A stretch of DNA of 64,000 nucleotides, from NCBI GenBank assembly GCA_016720805.1, contig JADKJZ010000001.1:310001-374000 (forward strand). The letters run 5' to 3'. The DNA comes from Gemmatimonadota bacterium. Its GTDB lineage: Bacteria; Gemmatimonadota; Gemmatimonadetes; Gemmatimonadales; GWC2-71-9. Below the pieces are notes generated by a model. The model was not told the DNA's origin and searched no databases. It saw nothing but the letters and a program-made list of their open reading frames with translations. This document shows positions 34,979 to 43,913 of this stretch, in pieces. Made by a program: the position numbers and the translations under genes. How positions within the stretch are numbered: the stretch's first letter is position 1; every line of letters begins with the position of its first letter.

Positions 34979-36496
34979 GTGCAATCGATCCGGCGCCGGC
35001 TCTCCCTCTCCTACGCGCTGGCGCTCACCACGACCCTCGGCGTCTTCGGCGCGGCGCTCTACCTCGACCGGCGCAGCGCGGCGGCCCGGGAACGCGAAGA
35101 GCGGGTCGAGACCCGACTGAAGGTCGAGGCGAACTTCGCCGTGTCGTGGCTGGAGCAGCAGTCGCGCATCTATCCGCGCCTGGTGCGCGGGATGCGCCGA
35201 ATCGGCTCCACCAATCCGGCCGACTCCACCTGGGATCTGCTTCCCGAAATCCGCGGCTACTTCCAGGGGCTCGGGCAGGACTACCTCTTCGTCGCCGATC
35301 CCTCGGGCCGCCTGCTCTTCGTGTCGCAGTCCGCCAACGACCTCGAGCCCGCCTCGCTTTCCGCGGTCCGTGACATCCTGATCCGCACGCCCGTCATGTT
35401 GCGCTCCGGGCGCCTGCGCCTCACCCCCGACGGCGAGCCGTTCCGCTACTACATGTTGCCGACCGACTCGGTGCGCGAAGTGCGCGCGGTGCTGCTCGCC
35501 GCCCGGCCCGACGACTCGACCGGCTATGGGCCGAACGAGTTGCTGATGGCGATGCTGATCGTGGCGCCGCTGATTCTCGTCGCCTCGATCGTCCTCGGCT
35601 ACTGGCTCGCCGGCCGTGCCCTCCAGCCGATGGACACGATGGTCGAGGAACTGGTCGCGATGCGCGACGGCCGCTCGCTCCACCGCCGCATCGCCGTCCC
35701 CCCGGGGCAGGACGAGCTCAGCCGCCTGGCGCAGAACCTCAACGCGATGCTCGACCGCGTCGAGCAGTCCTTCGTCGCGCTCCGGCGCTTCACCGCCGAC
35801 GCCTCGCACGAGCTCAAGACGCCGCTGATGGTGCTCCGCGCCGGGGTGGAGCGGTCGTTGACCGATCCGCGGACCCCTGCGGAACTGGTGGCCTCGCTCG
35901 ACGAGACGCTCCGGCAGATCAACCAGATGAGCGACCTGGTCACCAACCTCCTGACGCTCGCGCGGGCGGATGAGGGCCGCTCCTCCCTGGTGCTCCGCCC
36001 AGCGGACCTCCGCGGCCTGGTGGCCGAGGCGGGGGAGACGGCGGAAATCCTCGGCGAGCAACAGCGGGTGACGGTGGTCCTGGACCTGCCGGAAGTCGCC
36101 GTCGAGGTGCCGGTGGATCCGCCCCGGATGCGCCAGCTGCTGATGAACCTGGTGACCAATGCGGTCAAGTACACGCCGGCTGGCGGCACCGTCACGCTGA
36201 CCTTGCGAGACCAGCCGGAGGCGGCCATCCTCTCGGTGCAGGACACCGGCATCGGGATCGCGCCCGGCGACCTGGAACACGTCTTCGACCGCTTCTGGCG
36301 GGCGGACCCGGCCCGGTCCCGCACCGGTGACCGCCCGGGGACCGGGCTGGGACTCGCCATCGTCAAATGGGTCGCTGAGGCCCACGGCGGGTCCATCCAG
36401 GTCCAGAGTCGGCCGGGGAGGGGGAGCACCTTCGTGGTGACCATCCCCAAGCTGGAGCCGAAGGTGCCGTCCCCTGTCCCTGAAGGCGATCGCTAA
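34979..36496 (+). CDS. Membrane sensor histidine kinase (HAMP, CusS-like)
   Basis: A 505-residue kinase with two membrane segments (YALALTTTLGVFGAALYL near residue 12; LLMAMLIVAPLILVASIVLG near 185) enclosing a periplasmic sensor domain of about 155 residues. A HAMP segment follows, then the H-box FTADASHELKTPL with His277, and the ATPase motifs LLMNLVTNAVKYTP, DTGIGIAP and GTGLGLAIV. The GTG start lies six bases after the regulator's stop. It probably phosphorylates the OmpR-type regulator just upstream. Confidence 0.92.
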   Translation: MQSIRRRLSLSYALALTTTLGVFGAALYLDRRSAAAREREERVETRLKVEANFAVSWLEQQSRIYPRLVRGMRRIGSTNPADSTWDLLPEIRGYFQGLGQDYLFVADPSGRLLFVSQSANDLEPASLSAVRDILIRTPVMLRSGRLRLTPDGEPFRYYMLPTDSVREVRAVLLAARPDDSTGYGPNELLMAMLIVAPLILVASIVLGYWLAGRALQPMDTMVEELVAMRDGRSLHRRIAVPPGQDELSRLAQNLNAMLDRVEQSFVALRRFTADASHELKTPLMVLRAGVERSLTDPRTPAELVASLDETLRQINQMSDLVTNLLTLARADEGRSSLVLRPADLRGLVAEAGETAEILGEQQRVTVVLDLPEVAVEVPVDPPRMRQLLMNLVTNAVKYTPAGGTVTLTLRDQPEAAILSVQDTGIGIAPGDLEHVFDRFWRADPARSRTGDRPGTGLGLAIVKWVAEAHGGSIQVQSRPGRGSTFVVTIPKLEPKVPSPVPEGDR

Positions 36497-36501
36497 CGCA
36501 G

Positions 36502-36519
36502 TTGTCATTGAATTGTCAT
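36502..36519 (+). promoter_or_regulatory. Tandem TTGTCAT half-sites (PhoB/OmpR-type box) upstream of tonB operon
   Basis: TTGTCAT, four bases (TGAA), TTGTCAT: an exact 7-bp direct repeat with 11-bp period. This is the layout of a Pho box (CTGTCAT-N4-CTGTCAT) and of OmpR-family sites generally. It lies 86 bases before the tonB start. The regulator at 34304 or a PhoB homologue elsewhere could bind it. Confidence 0.6.
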
Positions 36520-36604
36520 CCAGCGGTGACGCGGGTGCGAAGTGACCCCGCGACATTCCCTGCCGAGTCTGTTGGTCCCGCCCCACTTGCGGAGGTTCGT
36601 CCGC

Positions 36605-37315
36605 GTGTTTGAAAACCTGATCGAGTCCAAGCCGAAGAAGGATCGTACCATCGGGCAGACTGCCGTCTCGGTGGTCGTCCACATCTTTCTGGTCCTCGGC
36701 GCCGTCAAAGCCACCCAAGGGGCGGCCGAAACGGTGAAGCAGATTCTTGAGGACACCACTGCGGTGTTCATCAAGCCTCCCGAGCCGCCACCGCCGCCGC
36801 CACCGGACGAGGTGCCGCCGGACGTCGTGGTGTCGAACAATCCCCCGCCGCAGGGATTCCAGACGATCATGCCGCCGGACAAGATTCCGACGGAGATTCC
36901 GCCGGTGAACCTGAACGAGAAGTTTGACGCGAAGGACTTCTCCGGAAAGGGCGTCGAGGGCGGCATCGCCAAGGGCATCATCGGCGGCACCGGCCCCGTG
37001 GGCGACATCATCGCCGGCGAGACCTTCACGCAGGACCAGGTCGACGATCCGGTGGCCTACATCGATGGCGCCGACCCGGTCTTCCCGCCGGCCATGCGTG
37101 GCGCCGGCATCGCCGGCCGCGTGACGCTGCAGTTCATCGTCGGCACCGACGGGCGGGTCGAGCGGTCGTCCATCAAGGTCATGAGCAGCACGAACAAGGC
37201 CTTCGAGGATCCGGCGGTCACCGCGATCAGCCGGGCCCGCTTCAAGCCGGCCAAGATGCGCGGTCAGGCCGTGCGCCAGCTGGTCCAGCAGTCAATCGCA
37301 TTCGATATCCGCTGA
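36605..37315 (+). CDS. tonB: TonB family energy-transducing protein
   Basis: A 236-residue protein with one N-terminal membrane helix (AVSVVVHIFLVLGAVKAT, about 20-37). A Pro-rich periplasmic stretch follows (PEPPPPPPPDEVPPD), then a C-terminal TonB domain (PVFPPAMRGAGIAGRVTLQF, VDGRVERSSIKVM-like strands, AISRARFKPAKM). The GTG at 36605 is chosen over 36542 because GGAGG lies nine bases upstream and the N-terminus (MFENLIESKPKK) then begins just before the helix. It couples the proton gradient to TonB receptors together with the ExbB and ExbD genes that follow. Confidence 0.88.
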   Translation: MFENLIESKPKKDRTIGQTAVSVVVHIFLVLGAVKATQGAAETVKQILEDTTAVFIKPPEPPPPPPPDEVPPDVVVSNNPPPQGFQTIMPPDKIPTEIPPVNLNEKFDAKDFSGKGVEGGIAKGIIGGTGPVGDIIAGETFTQDQVDDPVAYIDGADPVFPPAMRGAGIAGRVTLQFIVGTDGRVERSSIKVMSSTNKAFEDPAVTAISRARFKPAKMRGQAVRQLVQQSIAFDIR

Positions 37316-37386
37316 CGGCGCTTCACGCCGCAGGAACCCAGGGCCGCGCCGTCGCGGCCAGTCATCCACCCGGAAGAGGTTGAGCG

Positions 37387-38136
37387 ATGAATACGTCACT
37401 CCTGAAGCTCTGGTCAGACGCGGGCTACTTCGCCAAAGGCATCGTCATCTTGCTGGCGATCATGTCCGTCTACTCCCTGACGATCACGATCCAGAAGCTG
37501 ATCAAGATCAAGAAGAGCGAGGCCGCGACCCGCAAGTTTGCGCCGCAGTTCTCCCGCGCGATCCAGGAAGAGAACATCGAGCAGGCCATCACCATGGCCG
37601 AGAAGAACAAGGACAGCCACGTCGCCCGCGTCCTCGGCGGCGCCCTGGCCGAAGTGAAGCCGCTCCTGCGTGACCGCGCGACGATCACCGCCGCCGACAT
37701 CAACTCGGCCGAGCGTGCGGTCGAGCGGCAGATGATGATCACCCTCGCCGAGTTCAAGCGTGGCTCGGGCGTGCTCGGCACGGTCGGGTCGACCGCGCCG
37801 TTCGTCGGGCTGCTCGGCACCACGATGGGTATCGTCAACGCCTTCCAGGCGATGAGCGCCGGCGGCGCGTCGGGCGGCCTCGCGGGCATCGGCGCCGGTA
37901 TCGCCGAGGCGCTGATCACGACGGCCTTCGGCCTCATGGTCGCCATCCCGGCCGTGTGGGCGTACAACTACTTCACCACCAAGATCGAGAACCTCGCCGT
38001 CGAGATGACCTACACCTCGAAGGAGCTCATTGACTACCTGATCAAGAGCGTGGGGGCCGAGTTCGGACGCTCGATCTTCACGAAGGAGTTCCAGGCCCAG
38101 AAGGCGGTGAGTGGCAGTGGCCATATCCACGGGTAG
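37387..38136 (+). CDS. exbB: ExbB/TolQ/MotA family proton channel
   Basis: A 249-residue inner-membrane protein with three membrane helices (ILLAIMSVYSLTITIQ; a pair around GVLGTVGSTAPFVGLLGTTMGIVNAF and GIAEALITTAFGLMVAIPAV). The MotA/TolQ/ExbB motif is clear in the last two. With ExbD it forms the proton motor that drives TonB. GAGG lies upstream of the ATG. The next gene overlaps its 3' end by 26 bases. Confidence 0.93.
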   Translation: MNTSLLKLWSDAGYFAKGIVILLAIMSVYSLTITIQKLIKIKKSEAATRKFAPQFSRAIQEENIEQAITMAEKNKDSHVARVLGGALAEVKPLLRDRATITAADINSAERAVERQMMITLAEFKRGSGVLGTVGSTAPFVGLLGTTMGIVNAFQAMSAGGASGGLAGIGAGIAEALITTAFGLMVAIPAVWAYNYFTTKIENLAVEMTYTSKELIDYLIKSVGAEFGRSIFTKEFQAQKAVSGSGHIHG

Positions 38137-38551
38137 CAAAGGCAGCGTCAATGCGGAGATCAACGTCACGCCGATGATCGACGTGATGCTGGTCCTCCTC
38201 ATCATCTTCATGATCGTGACGCCGGTGCTCGAGTCGGGCTTCACCGCCCGCATGCCGAGTGGCGCGAACGTGAAGCCGGCGCCCGAAGAGGAGAACGAGG
38301 TCACCCTCGGTCTGGACGTTGCCGGTGGCTATTTCATCGACGGCAAGTCGATCGACAAGGAGAAGGCCGAGGCCCAGCTCACGTCGATCTTCGCGGCCCG
38401 GACCGAGGACAAGATCCTCTACTTCAAGGCCGACGCGGGCCTGAAGTACTCCAAGGTGCAGGAAGCGGTGGAAATGGCGCGCCGGGCCGGTGCCCGCGTG
38501 CTGGTGGCGATCACGGACCGCAACGGCGGCCTCATGTCAGAGGAGAAATAG
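38111..38551 (+). CDS. exbD: ExbD/TolR family protein (first copy)
   Basis: A 146-residue protein with one membrane helix carrying the proton-binding Asp (AEINVTPMIDVMLVLLIIFM). A periplasmic domain follows (YFIDGKSIDKEKAEAQL, ILYFKADAGLKYSKVQEAVE). The GTG at 38111 lies inside exbB, so the two are coupled. A second, distinct ExbD follows two bases after its stop, as is common in FCB-group tonB operons. Confidence 0.93.
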   Translation: MAVAISTGSKGSVNAEINVTPMIDVMLVLLIIFMIVTPVLESGFTARMPSGANVKPAPEEENEVTLGLDVAGGYFIDGKSIDKEKAEAQLTSIFAARTEDKILYFKADAGLKYSKVQEAVEMARRAGARVLVAITDRNGGLMSEEK

Positions 38552-38553
38552 CC

Positions 38554-38973
38554 ATGGCGATGTCAACGGGCGGAGGCGGCGACGTCACCTCCGACATCAA
38601 CGTGACGCCGATGATCGACGTGCTCCTCGTGCTGCTGATCATCTTCATGATCGTGCAGGCGCTGAAGCGGGCGGCCATCGACATCCAGATTCCACCGATC
38701 GAGACCGGGGCGAAGTCCAATGCCCCGAGCACCCAGATCGTGCTCGAGCTCCGCGATGACGGCAGCTATGTCATCAACGGGCAGGCCCCGACCCCGAAGG
38801 CGCAGCTCGACCGCAAGTTCCACGAGATCTACGATCAGCGTCCGGCGAAGCTGCTCTTCGTGAAGCCGGGTCAGAATCGAGTCTATGCCGACATCATCGA
38901 GGCGATTGACATCGCACGCGGTGCCGGGGTCGCGGTGGTGGGTTTCACCCCGATCGAATCGAACGCGAACTGA
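38554..38973 (+). CDS. exbD: ExbD/TolR family protein (second copy)
   Basis: A 139-residue protein with membrane helix DINVTPMIDVLLVLLIIFMI and a periplasmic domain (YVINGQAPTPKAQLDRKFHE, LLFVKPGQNRVYADIIEAID). It differs from the first copy throughout the periplasmic part, so the pair may assemble as a mixed dimer or serve two TonB proteins, one on each side of the operon. Confidence 0.93.
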   Translation: MAMSTGGGGDVTSDINVTPMIDVLLVLLIIFMIVQALKRAAIDIQIPPIETGAKSNAPSTQIVLELRDDGSYVINGQAPTPKAQLDRKFHEIYDQRPAKLLFVKPGQNRVYADIIEAIDIARGAGVAVVGFTPIESNAN

Positions 38974-38980
38974 GCCAGGG

Positions 38981-39772
38981 GTGAGCATCACCCCGGCCGA
39001 CGACCACGCGGGCGCACCCTCTGGGCGCGTCCGCGTTTCGGCATCCTTCCCGGAGCCGCCGCGGCGCAGCCCCGTGGCGACAGCGGCCTCGCTGTTGTTC
39101 CACGCGGTGCTGCTCTACCTGGCCATCCGGGTCAGCGCGGTGGTGGTGGAGCCGCGCGGTGGTGATTTTGCCGAGGCCTTCCAGCAGTTCATCGCGGGCG
39201 GCGGAGGCGGGGGTGGGAAGGGCGGTACCTTCATTGCCGTGGCGCCGCCGGCCGCGCCAACGGTCGTACCGGTCGAGACGCCGCCGGTGGTGACGCCAAC
39301 CGTGGTCCCCACGCCGACACCGGTCGAGACTCCACCGACCGAGATTCCGCCACCGGCGGCGGCTCCCGGCGCTGCGCCGGCCGGCGCCGGAAGCGGCGGC
39401 GGGACTGGCGGGGGGACCGGCACTGGCACGGGCACCGGCACCGGCAGCGGTGTGGGGCCTGGCAGTGGGGGCGGCACCGGTGGCGGGGTCGGGACTGGGC
39501 GGGCAGGGATGCCGCCGGTGCCCCGGTCGCTGATGATCCCGCCACTGGACTTCCCCAAATCCCTGCGGGGAAAGACGGCCGAGGTCGTGTTCACCATCTC
39601 GAGTGAAGGGCGCGTCACGGACTTCACGGTGACCCCACCGATCACGGACAAGGGCTTCGCCAAGAAGTTCGACGAGGTGATGCGAGCCTACCGGTTCCGC
39701 CCTGCTCGTGACGCCGATGGCAACGACGTTGCCAGCACCTACACCTACACGTTCACCTTCGGAGCCCAATGA
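38981..39772 (+). CDS. TonB-like protein with Thr/Pro/Gly-rich linker
   Basis: A 263-residue protein with one N-terminal helix (ATAASLLFHAVLLYLAIRVSAVV). A long low-complexity linker follows (VETPP repeats, then GTGTGTGTGSG), then a C-terminal TonB-type domain (TAEVVFTISSEGRVTDFTVT, FDEVMRAYRFRPARD). It is shorter in its C-domain than the first TonB in this operon. GTG 38981 is used. The permease gene starts in its stop codon (ATGA at 39769-39772), so both are translated together. Confidence 0.8.
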   Translation: MSITPADDHAGAPSGRVRVSASFPEPPRRSPVATAASLLFHAVLLYLAIRVSAVVVEPRGGDFAEAFQQFIAGGGGGGGKGGTFIAVAPPAAPTVVPVETPPVVTPTVVPTPTPVETPPTEIPPPAAAPGAAPAGAGSGGGTGGGTGTGTGTGTGSGVGPGSGGGTGGGVGTGRAGMPPVPRSLMIPPLDFPKSLRGKTAEVVFTISSEGRVTDFTVTPPITDKGFAKKFDEVMRAYRFRPARDADGNDVASTYTYTFTFGAQ

Positions 39773-41265
39773 GCGGTCTCTTCTCCCGCAAGCCGATCAT
39801 GGCGGAATCGGATCGCGGCATGCGCCGAACCCTCGGGGCTGGCGACCTCATCATGCTGGCGATCGGGGCGGTGATCGGGGCGGGCATCTTCGCCTCGCTC
39901 GGGACAGCAGCGGCCGGCGAGGTGGCGGCCGACGGCACCATCATTCGTGCGGGCGCCGGGCCAGCGCTGGTCCTCTCGTTCGTGCTGCTCGGCGTGGTCT
40001 GCGGGCTCGCGGGGCTCTGCTATGCGGAGCTCGCGGCGATGATTCCCCAGGCCGGGTCCGCGTATGCCTACACCTACGCGACGCTTGGCGAATTGCTCGC
40101 GTGGATCATCGGCTGGGACCTGATTCTCGAGTACGCCGTCGGCAACATCGCCGTCGCGGTGGCATGGAGCGGCTACTTCACCTCGCTGCTCAGCGGATTC
40201 GGCATCTTCCTGCCCGGCTGGCTGACGCACGGCTACCTGCAGGTGAAGCTCTCCTCCAATCCCGACATCGCGGTACTGATGGACACGGCCCCGCGCATCG
40301 CGGGTGTGCCGGTGTTGTTGAACGTCCCGGCGTTCCTGATCGTCGCCGCGGTCACCTGGTTGCTCCTCCTCGGCGTCCGCGAGAGTGCGCGCGCCAACAA
40401 CATCATGGTCGCCATCAAGCTTCTCGTCCTCGGGCTGTTCGTGGTCGTCGGCGTGCAACACATCAACCCCGACAACTACGTCCCGTTCGCGCCGAATGGC
40501 TTCCGCGGCATCCACCAGGGCGCGGCGATCGTCTTCTTTGCCTACATCGGCTTCGATGCCATCTCCACCGCCGCGGAAGAAACCAAGAATCCGCAACGCA
40601 ACCTGCCCATCGGGATTCTGGGCGGCCTCGCGGTCTGCACGCTGATCTACGTGATCGTCGGCGCCGTGGCGACCGGCCTGGTACCGTACCAGCAGCTCGC
40701 ATCGGCCGATCCCCTGGCGCGCGCGCTCGACCTGGCCGGCCTGAAGACGGCGAGCTGGATCATCTCCGCCGGTGCCGTGGTCTCGATGACGGCCGTGTTG
40801 CTGGTCTTCCAGTATGGTCAGCCGCGGATCTTCTTCGGCATGGCGCGCGACGGCCTGCTGCCCAAGTGGGCCGCCAAGTTGCACCCGAAGACGCGGGTCC
40901 CGCACATCACGACCATCCTCACCGGGGTGCTCGTCGCCGGCGGTGCACTGCTCGCCGAAGAGAACATGATCTACGACCTGACCAATATCGGGACGCTCGC
41001 CGCGTTCTTCCTCGTCTCGGTCGGCGTGCTCGCGCTCCGCATTCGGGAACCTGATCGGCCGCGCCCGTTCCGCGTGCCGTTCATCTACCTGGTCTCGCCG
41101 CTCGCGGCTGGCGCCTGCCTCTTCGTGATGAAGGGGTTGCCTGCACGAGCCTGGATGATGTTCGGCTGGTGGCTGCTGGTCGGGCTCGGCATCTACGTCT
41201 TCTACGGCTACCGACATTCGGTGCTGCGGACCGGCAAGCCGGTGGTGACGGAAGAGCTCGACTAG
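39769..41265 (+). CDS. APC-family amino acid permease (cationic/YfnA-like)
   Basis: A 498-residue inner-membrane transporter with about 12 helices. The APC signature is in LIMLAIGAVIGAGIFASLG (helix 1 unwound Gly motif), LAGLCYAELAAMIPQAGSAY (helix 3) and FFAYIGFDAISTAAEETKNP (helix 6 region). The pattern fits the CAT/YfnA subgroup for basic or branched amino acids. It is translationally coupled to the TonB-like gene upstream. The gene is followed within one base by a heptamer-armed inverted repeat. Confidence 0.9.
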   Translation: MSGLFSRKPIMAESDRGMRRTLGAGDLIMLAIGAVIGAGIFASLGTAAAGEVAADGTIIRAGAGPALVLSFVLLGVVCGLAGLCYAELAAMIPQAGSAYAYTYATLGELLAWIIGWDLILEYAVGNIAVAVAWSGYFTSLLSGFGIFLPGWLTHGYLQVKLSSNPDIAVLMDTAPRIAGVPVLLNVPAFLIVAAVTWLLLLGVRESARANNIMVAIKLLVLGLFVVVGVQHINPDNYVPFAPNGFRGIHQGAAIVFFAYIGFDAISTAAEETKNPQRNLPIGILGGLAVCTLIYVIVGAVATGLVPYQQLASADPLARALDLAGLKTASWIISAGAVVSMTAVLLVFQYGQPRIFFGMARDGLLPKWAAKLHPKTRVPHITTILTGVLVAGGALLAEENMIYDLTNIGTLAAFFLVSVGVLALRIREPDRPRPFRVPFIYLVSPLAAGACLFVMKGLPARAWMMFGWWLLVGLGIYVFYGYRHSVLRTGKPVVTEELD

Positions 41266-41393
41266 GCAGCGAACGGCGAACAGCGAACGGCGAACAGCGG
41301 TGCAACAGGTGAGGGGTGAGGGGTGAGGGGGAACAGTCCCCTTACCCCTCACCCCTCACCCCTCACCGCTATTCGCTGTTCGCCGTTCGCTGC
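41266..41393 (+). repeat. Heptamer-armed inverted repeat (element 2)
   Basis: The left arm alternates CGAACGG and CGAACAG (twice each), then three copies of GTGAGGG. The right arm has three copies of CCCTCAC-type words and then CGCTGTTCGCCGTTCGCTGC. The arms are nearly exact complements around a short centre, and the element fills the gap between two converging genes (permease and S41 protease). It could end transcription in both directions. Confidence 0.88.
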
Positions 41394-42935
41394 TACGCCC
41401 CGGCGAGCAACTCCTTCTGCGTCTTCGCCTTCTGCAGTCGGGTGAGCGCTTCCATCATCGCCTTGTCGCGGGCGATGCCACGCTCGAACGCCGCGCCGTC
41501 GCCGAGGGCGAGGCCCGCCATCTGATTCTCGAGCAGCCGATCGACCACATCCTGCGCCGCGTCGAACTGCTCACGGGTGATCGGCAGCTTGGCGCGTTCC
41601 GACAGGACGTAGAGCGAGTCGCGCCACTGCGGCGCCACCGCGAAGCCCTTCACGATGGTCGGCTGCGCCATCCGCGCCACTTCGAACGCCGCGTTCTGGA
41701 AATCGGTGATCCGCTGTCCGAGGGCGCGCGCGAGGGCCTGTTCCGGCGTGGTGGCCGTGTCCGGCTTGATCAGGACTTCGGGGGTCACCCCACCGCCCCC
41801 GAGCACGGTGCGGCCGGCGTCGGAGCGGAAGGTCGGACGCTTGCCGGCGGTATCGGTCTCGACGAAGCGTTCATCGCCCATCCCGCCATGATCCGCCTGG
41901 ATGGAGCGCCCGCTCGGCGTGTACCACTTGCCGGTCGTGAGGCGGACCGCCCACCCCGAGGGCAGGGTCCGCTGGGTCTGCACCAGCCCCTTGCCGAAGG
42001 TGCGCGTGCCGATGACCAGGGCGCGGTCGTGGTCCTGCAGCGAGCCCGCCACGATTTCCGAGGCTGAGGCGGAGCCGCCATCGACCAGCACGACGATCGG
42101 CGCGGTGCCAATCGGGAGGGTGGCCTCGGCGTGATACAACATCGGGGCCTGGCCGCGGTGTTGCACGCGGGCCACTTCCATCCCCGGCGTCAGGAAGAGA
42201 CCCGCCATCGCGGTGGCCGCATCGAGGTCGCCGCCAGGGTTGCCGCGCACATCCAACACGTACTTCGCCGCGCCGCGCTCGGCGAGCTGGAGCATGGCCG
42301 CCTGCACGTCCTCGGCGGCCGTGGAGTTGAAGCGCTGGATCGGGACGTAACCGATGTGCCCCTCGAGCATCAGCGTGAAGGGCACCGCCGGGAGTGCGAA
42401 TGACGCCGCGCGTCACCGTCGTCGTGACCGGCGCGAGCGCAGGATAGCGCTCGTAGGTCACGCGGACGGGCGTGGCCGGTGCGCCGAGCAGGAGGGAGGT
42501 CACCGAGTCGACGATCATGCCGGAGACGTCGCGGCCGTCGACCTTGAGAATCCGATCGCCGTGGGTCAGCCCGGCGCGCGCCGCCGGTGTTCCCTCGAAC
42601 ACGCGATACAGCGTGACATGGCCGCCCTGGCTGCGGACCAGGGCACCGATGCCGGCGTACCGATTGCCGATGGACTGGCGCTGGAAGCGCGCCTGCTCAT
42701 CGGGCGAGAGGATGGCAGCATAGGGATCGTTGAGCGAGGCGATCAGCCCTCGGGCCGCGCGCTCGTAGAGCGAGTCGACCGGGATCGAATCGACCGCAGT
42801 GTTGGCAATGATGCTGAAGACCTGGCCGAGCAGCTCCTGGCCCGCCGCCGGTCGACGCACGGGACCCTGCGCAGGCAGGGCACCGGCGACGCCGGCGAGC
42901 AGGAGGGCCAGCAGAATCGGGCGACGATTGGTCAC
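41393..42935 (-). CDS. ctpA: S41-family C-terminal processing protease with PDZ domain (one frameshift)
   Basis: The N-terminal frame gives a signal peptide (RRPILLALLLAGVAGALPAQ), then a PDZ domain (VFEGTPAARAGLTHGDRILK, VDGRDVSGM). A one-base shift at about 42386-42393 leads into the protease domain (IGYVPIQRFNSTAAEDVQAA, VLDVRGNPGGDLDAA). The active Ser is in VDGGSASASEIVAG and the catalytic Lys in GTRTFGKGLVQTQ. The protein would cleave non-polar C-termini in the periplasm. The GTG at 42935 has GAGG eight bases upstream; ATG 42992 is an alternative. The shift lies in a C/G run and may be a consensus error. Confidence 0.85.
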
Positions 42936-43031
42936 GACGTGGGCCTCGACAAGTGGGGGACGATAAGGTGGTGCATCCCGCATAGTACGCACGAAGGGGG
43001 AAGAACGTGCCGTGAACGGGTGAGTGTTCCG

Positions 43032-43913
43032 TCAGGAGACGCTGTCGGCCAGCACGATGGCACCGCGGCACGGGTCGATCGCCGGTCCGTGCACGGCAAT
43101 CCCGTGTCGGGCGCACTCAGCCAAGAGCAGGGGGCGCAACGGCCCCCCAGGTGCAATCAGGCCGCCCGAAAACGCCACCGCCGCAGCGCCCGGACCGGCG
43201 CCGGCGGCGCGCGCCAAGCGGCAGAGGGCGTCCAGCGCCCCCTGACGGATCTCGACGGCGGCCGCATCGCCGCGCTCCGCGGTCTGGAGCGTGGCGGGCG
43301 CCAGTGCCGCCACGGCTGCAGGCGTCGCGGTGGTGGACCACCGGACAAGGCCGGCGATCCCCTGGACCCCAGCGGCGGCACAGAGCGCCTCCGCAAGCCG
43401 GGTGGCCGGGCCGAAGCCCTCGTGCATCACGCCGACCGCCTCGAGGGCGCGCTGACCGATCCAGTACCCCGAGCCGTGGTCCCCCATTCGCCATCCGAGC
43501 CCCCCGGCGCGCCGGGCGGTGCCCTGGGCGTCACGTCCGATGGCGATGCTGCCGGTGCCGGCGATCAGCAGCACTCCAGCACCCGCCCCGAAGGCCGAGG
43601 CGCGCGCAAGCTCCGCATCGGTGGTGACCAGGGTGCGCCAGGCCAGATGCCTTCCACTCAAGGCCCCCTCGAGTTCCTCGCGCTCGTGGTCTCGGCCGGC
43701 CCCCGCGGCGCCGACGACCAGCACATCGGCGCGCTTGATGCCCGCCCGATGGAGCAACGGTCCTGCGAGTGCCGCGATCTCCTCGGCCCGGGCCGCACCC
43801 AATCCGCTCCGCATCGCACCGCCAGCCCCTTCGGCGCGGCCCCGTTCCACCGTGCCGTCAAAGAGCGCGACGCGGCACGAGGTCCCGCCGAGGTCCGCGC
43901 CGAGCACAATCAC
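43032..43913 (-). CDS. BadF/BadG/BcrA/BcrD-type ATPase, probable amino-sugar (GlcNAc/MurNAc) kinase
   Basis: A 293-residue ASKHA kinase. PHOSPHATE-1 is GADLGGTSCRVALFDGT, PHOSPHATE-2 includes VLLIAGTGSIAIG, and GGLGWRMGDHGSGYWIG is the sugar-kinase segment typical of N-acetylglucosamine kinase and MurK-like proteins. The ADENOSINE motif is VAFSGGLIAPGGPLRP. It would phosphorylate a sugar imported by the symporter gene that it overlaps (GTGA, 43910-43913). With NagZ and NamZ nearby, MurNAc or GlcNAc is the likely substrate. Confidence 0.82.
   Translation of the reverse strand: MIVLGADLGGTSCRVALFDGTVERGRAEGAGGAMRSGLGAARAEEIAALAGPLLHRAGIKRADVLVVGAAGAGRDHEREELEGALSGRHLAWRTLVTTDAELARASAFGAGAGVLLIAGTGSIAIGRDAQGTARRAGGLGWRMGDHGSGYWIGQRALEAVGVMHEGFGPATRLAEALCAAAGVQGIAGLVRWSTTATPAAVAALAPATLQTAERGDAAAVEIRQGALDALCRLARAAGAGPGAAAVAFSGGLIAPGGPLRPLLLAECARHGIAVHGPAIDPCRGAIVLADSVS

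Noticed and set aside
34196..36718. 840-codon minus-strand frame opposite the regulator and kinase genes
   Set aside because: Shadow of high-GC coding on the plus strand. It has no domain, while the plus strand shows complete two-component proteins.
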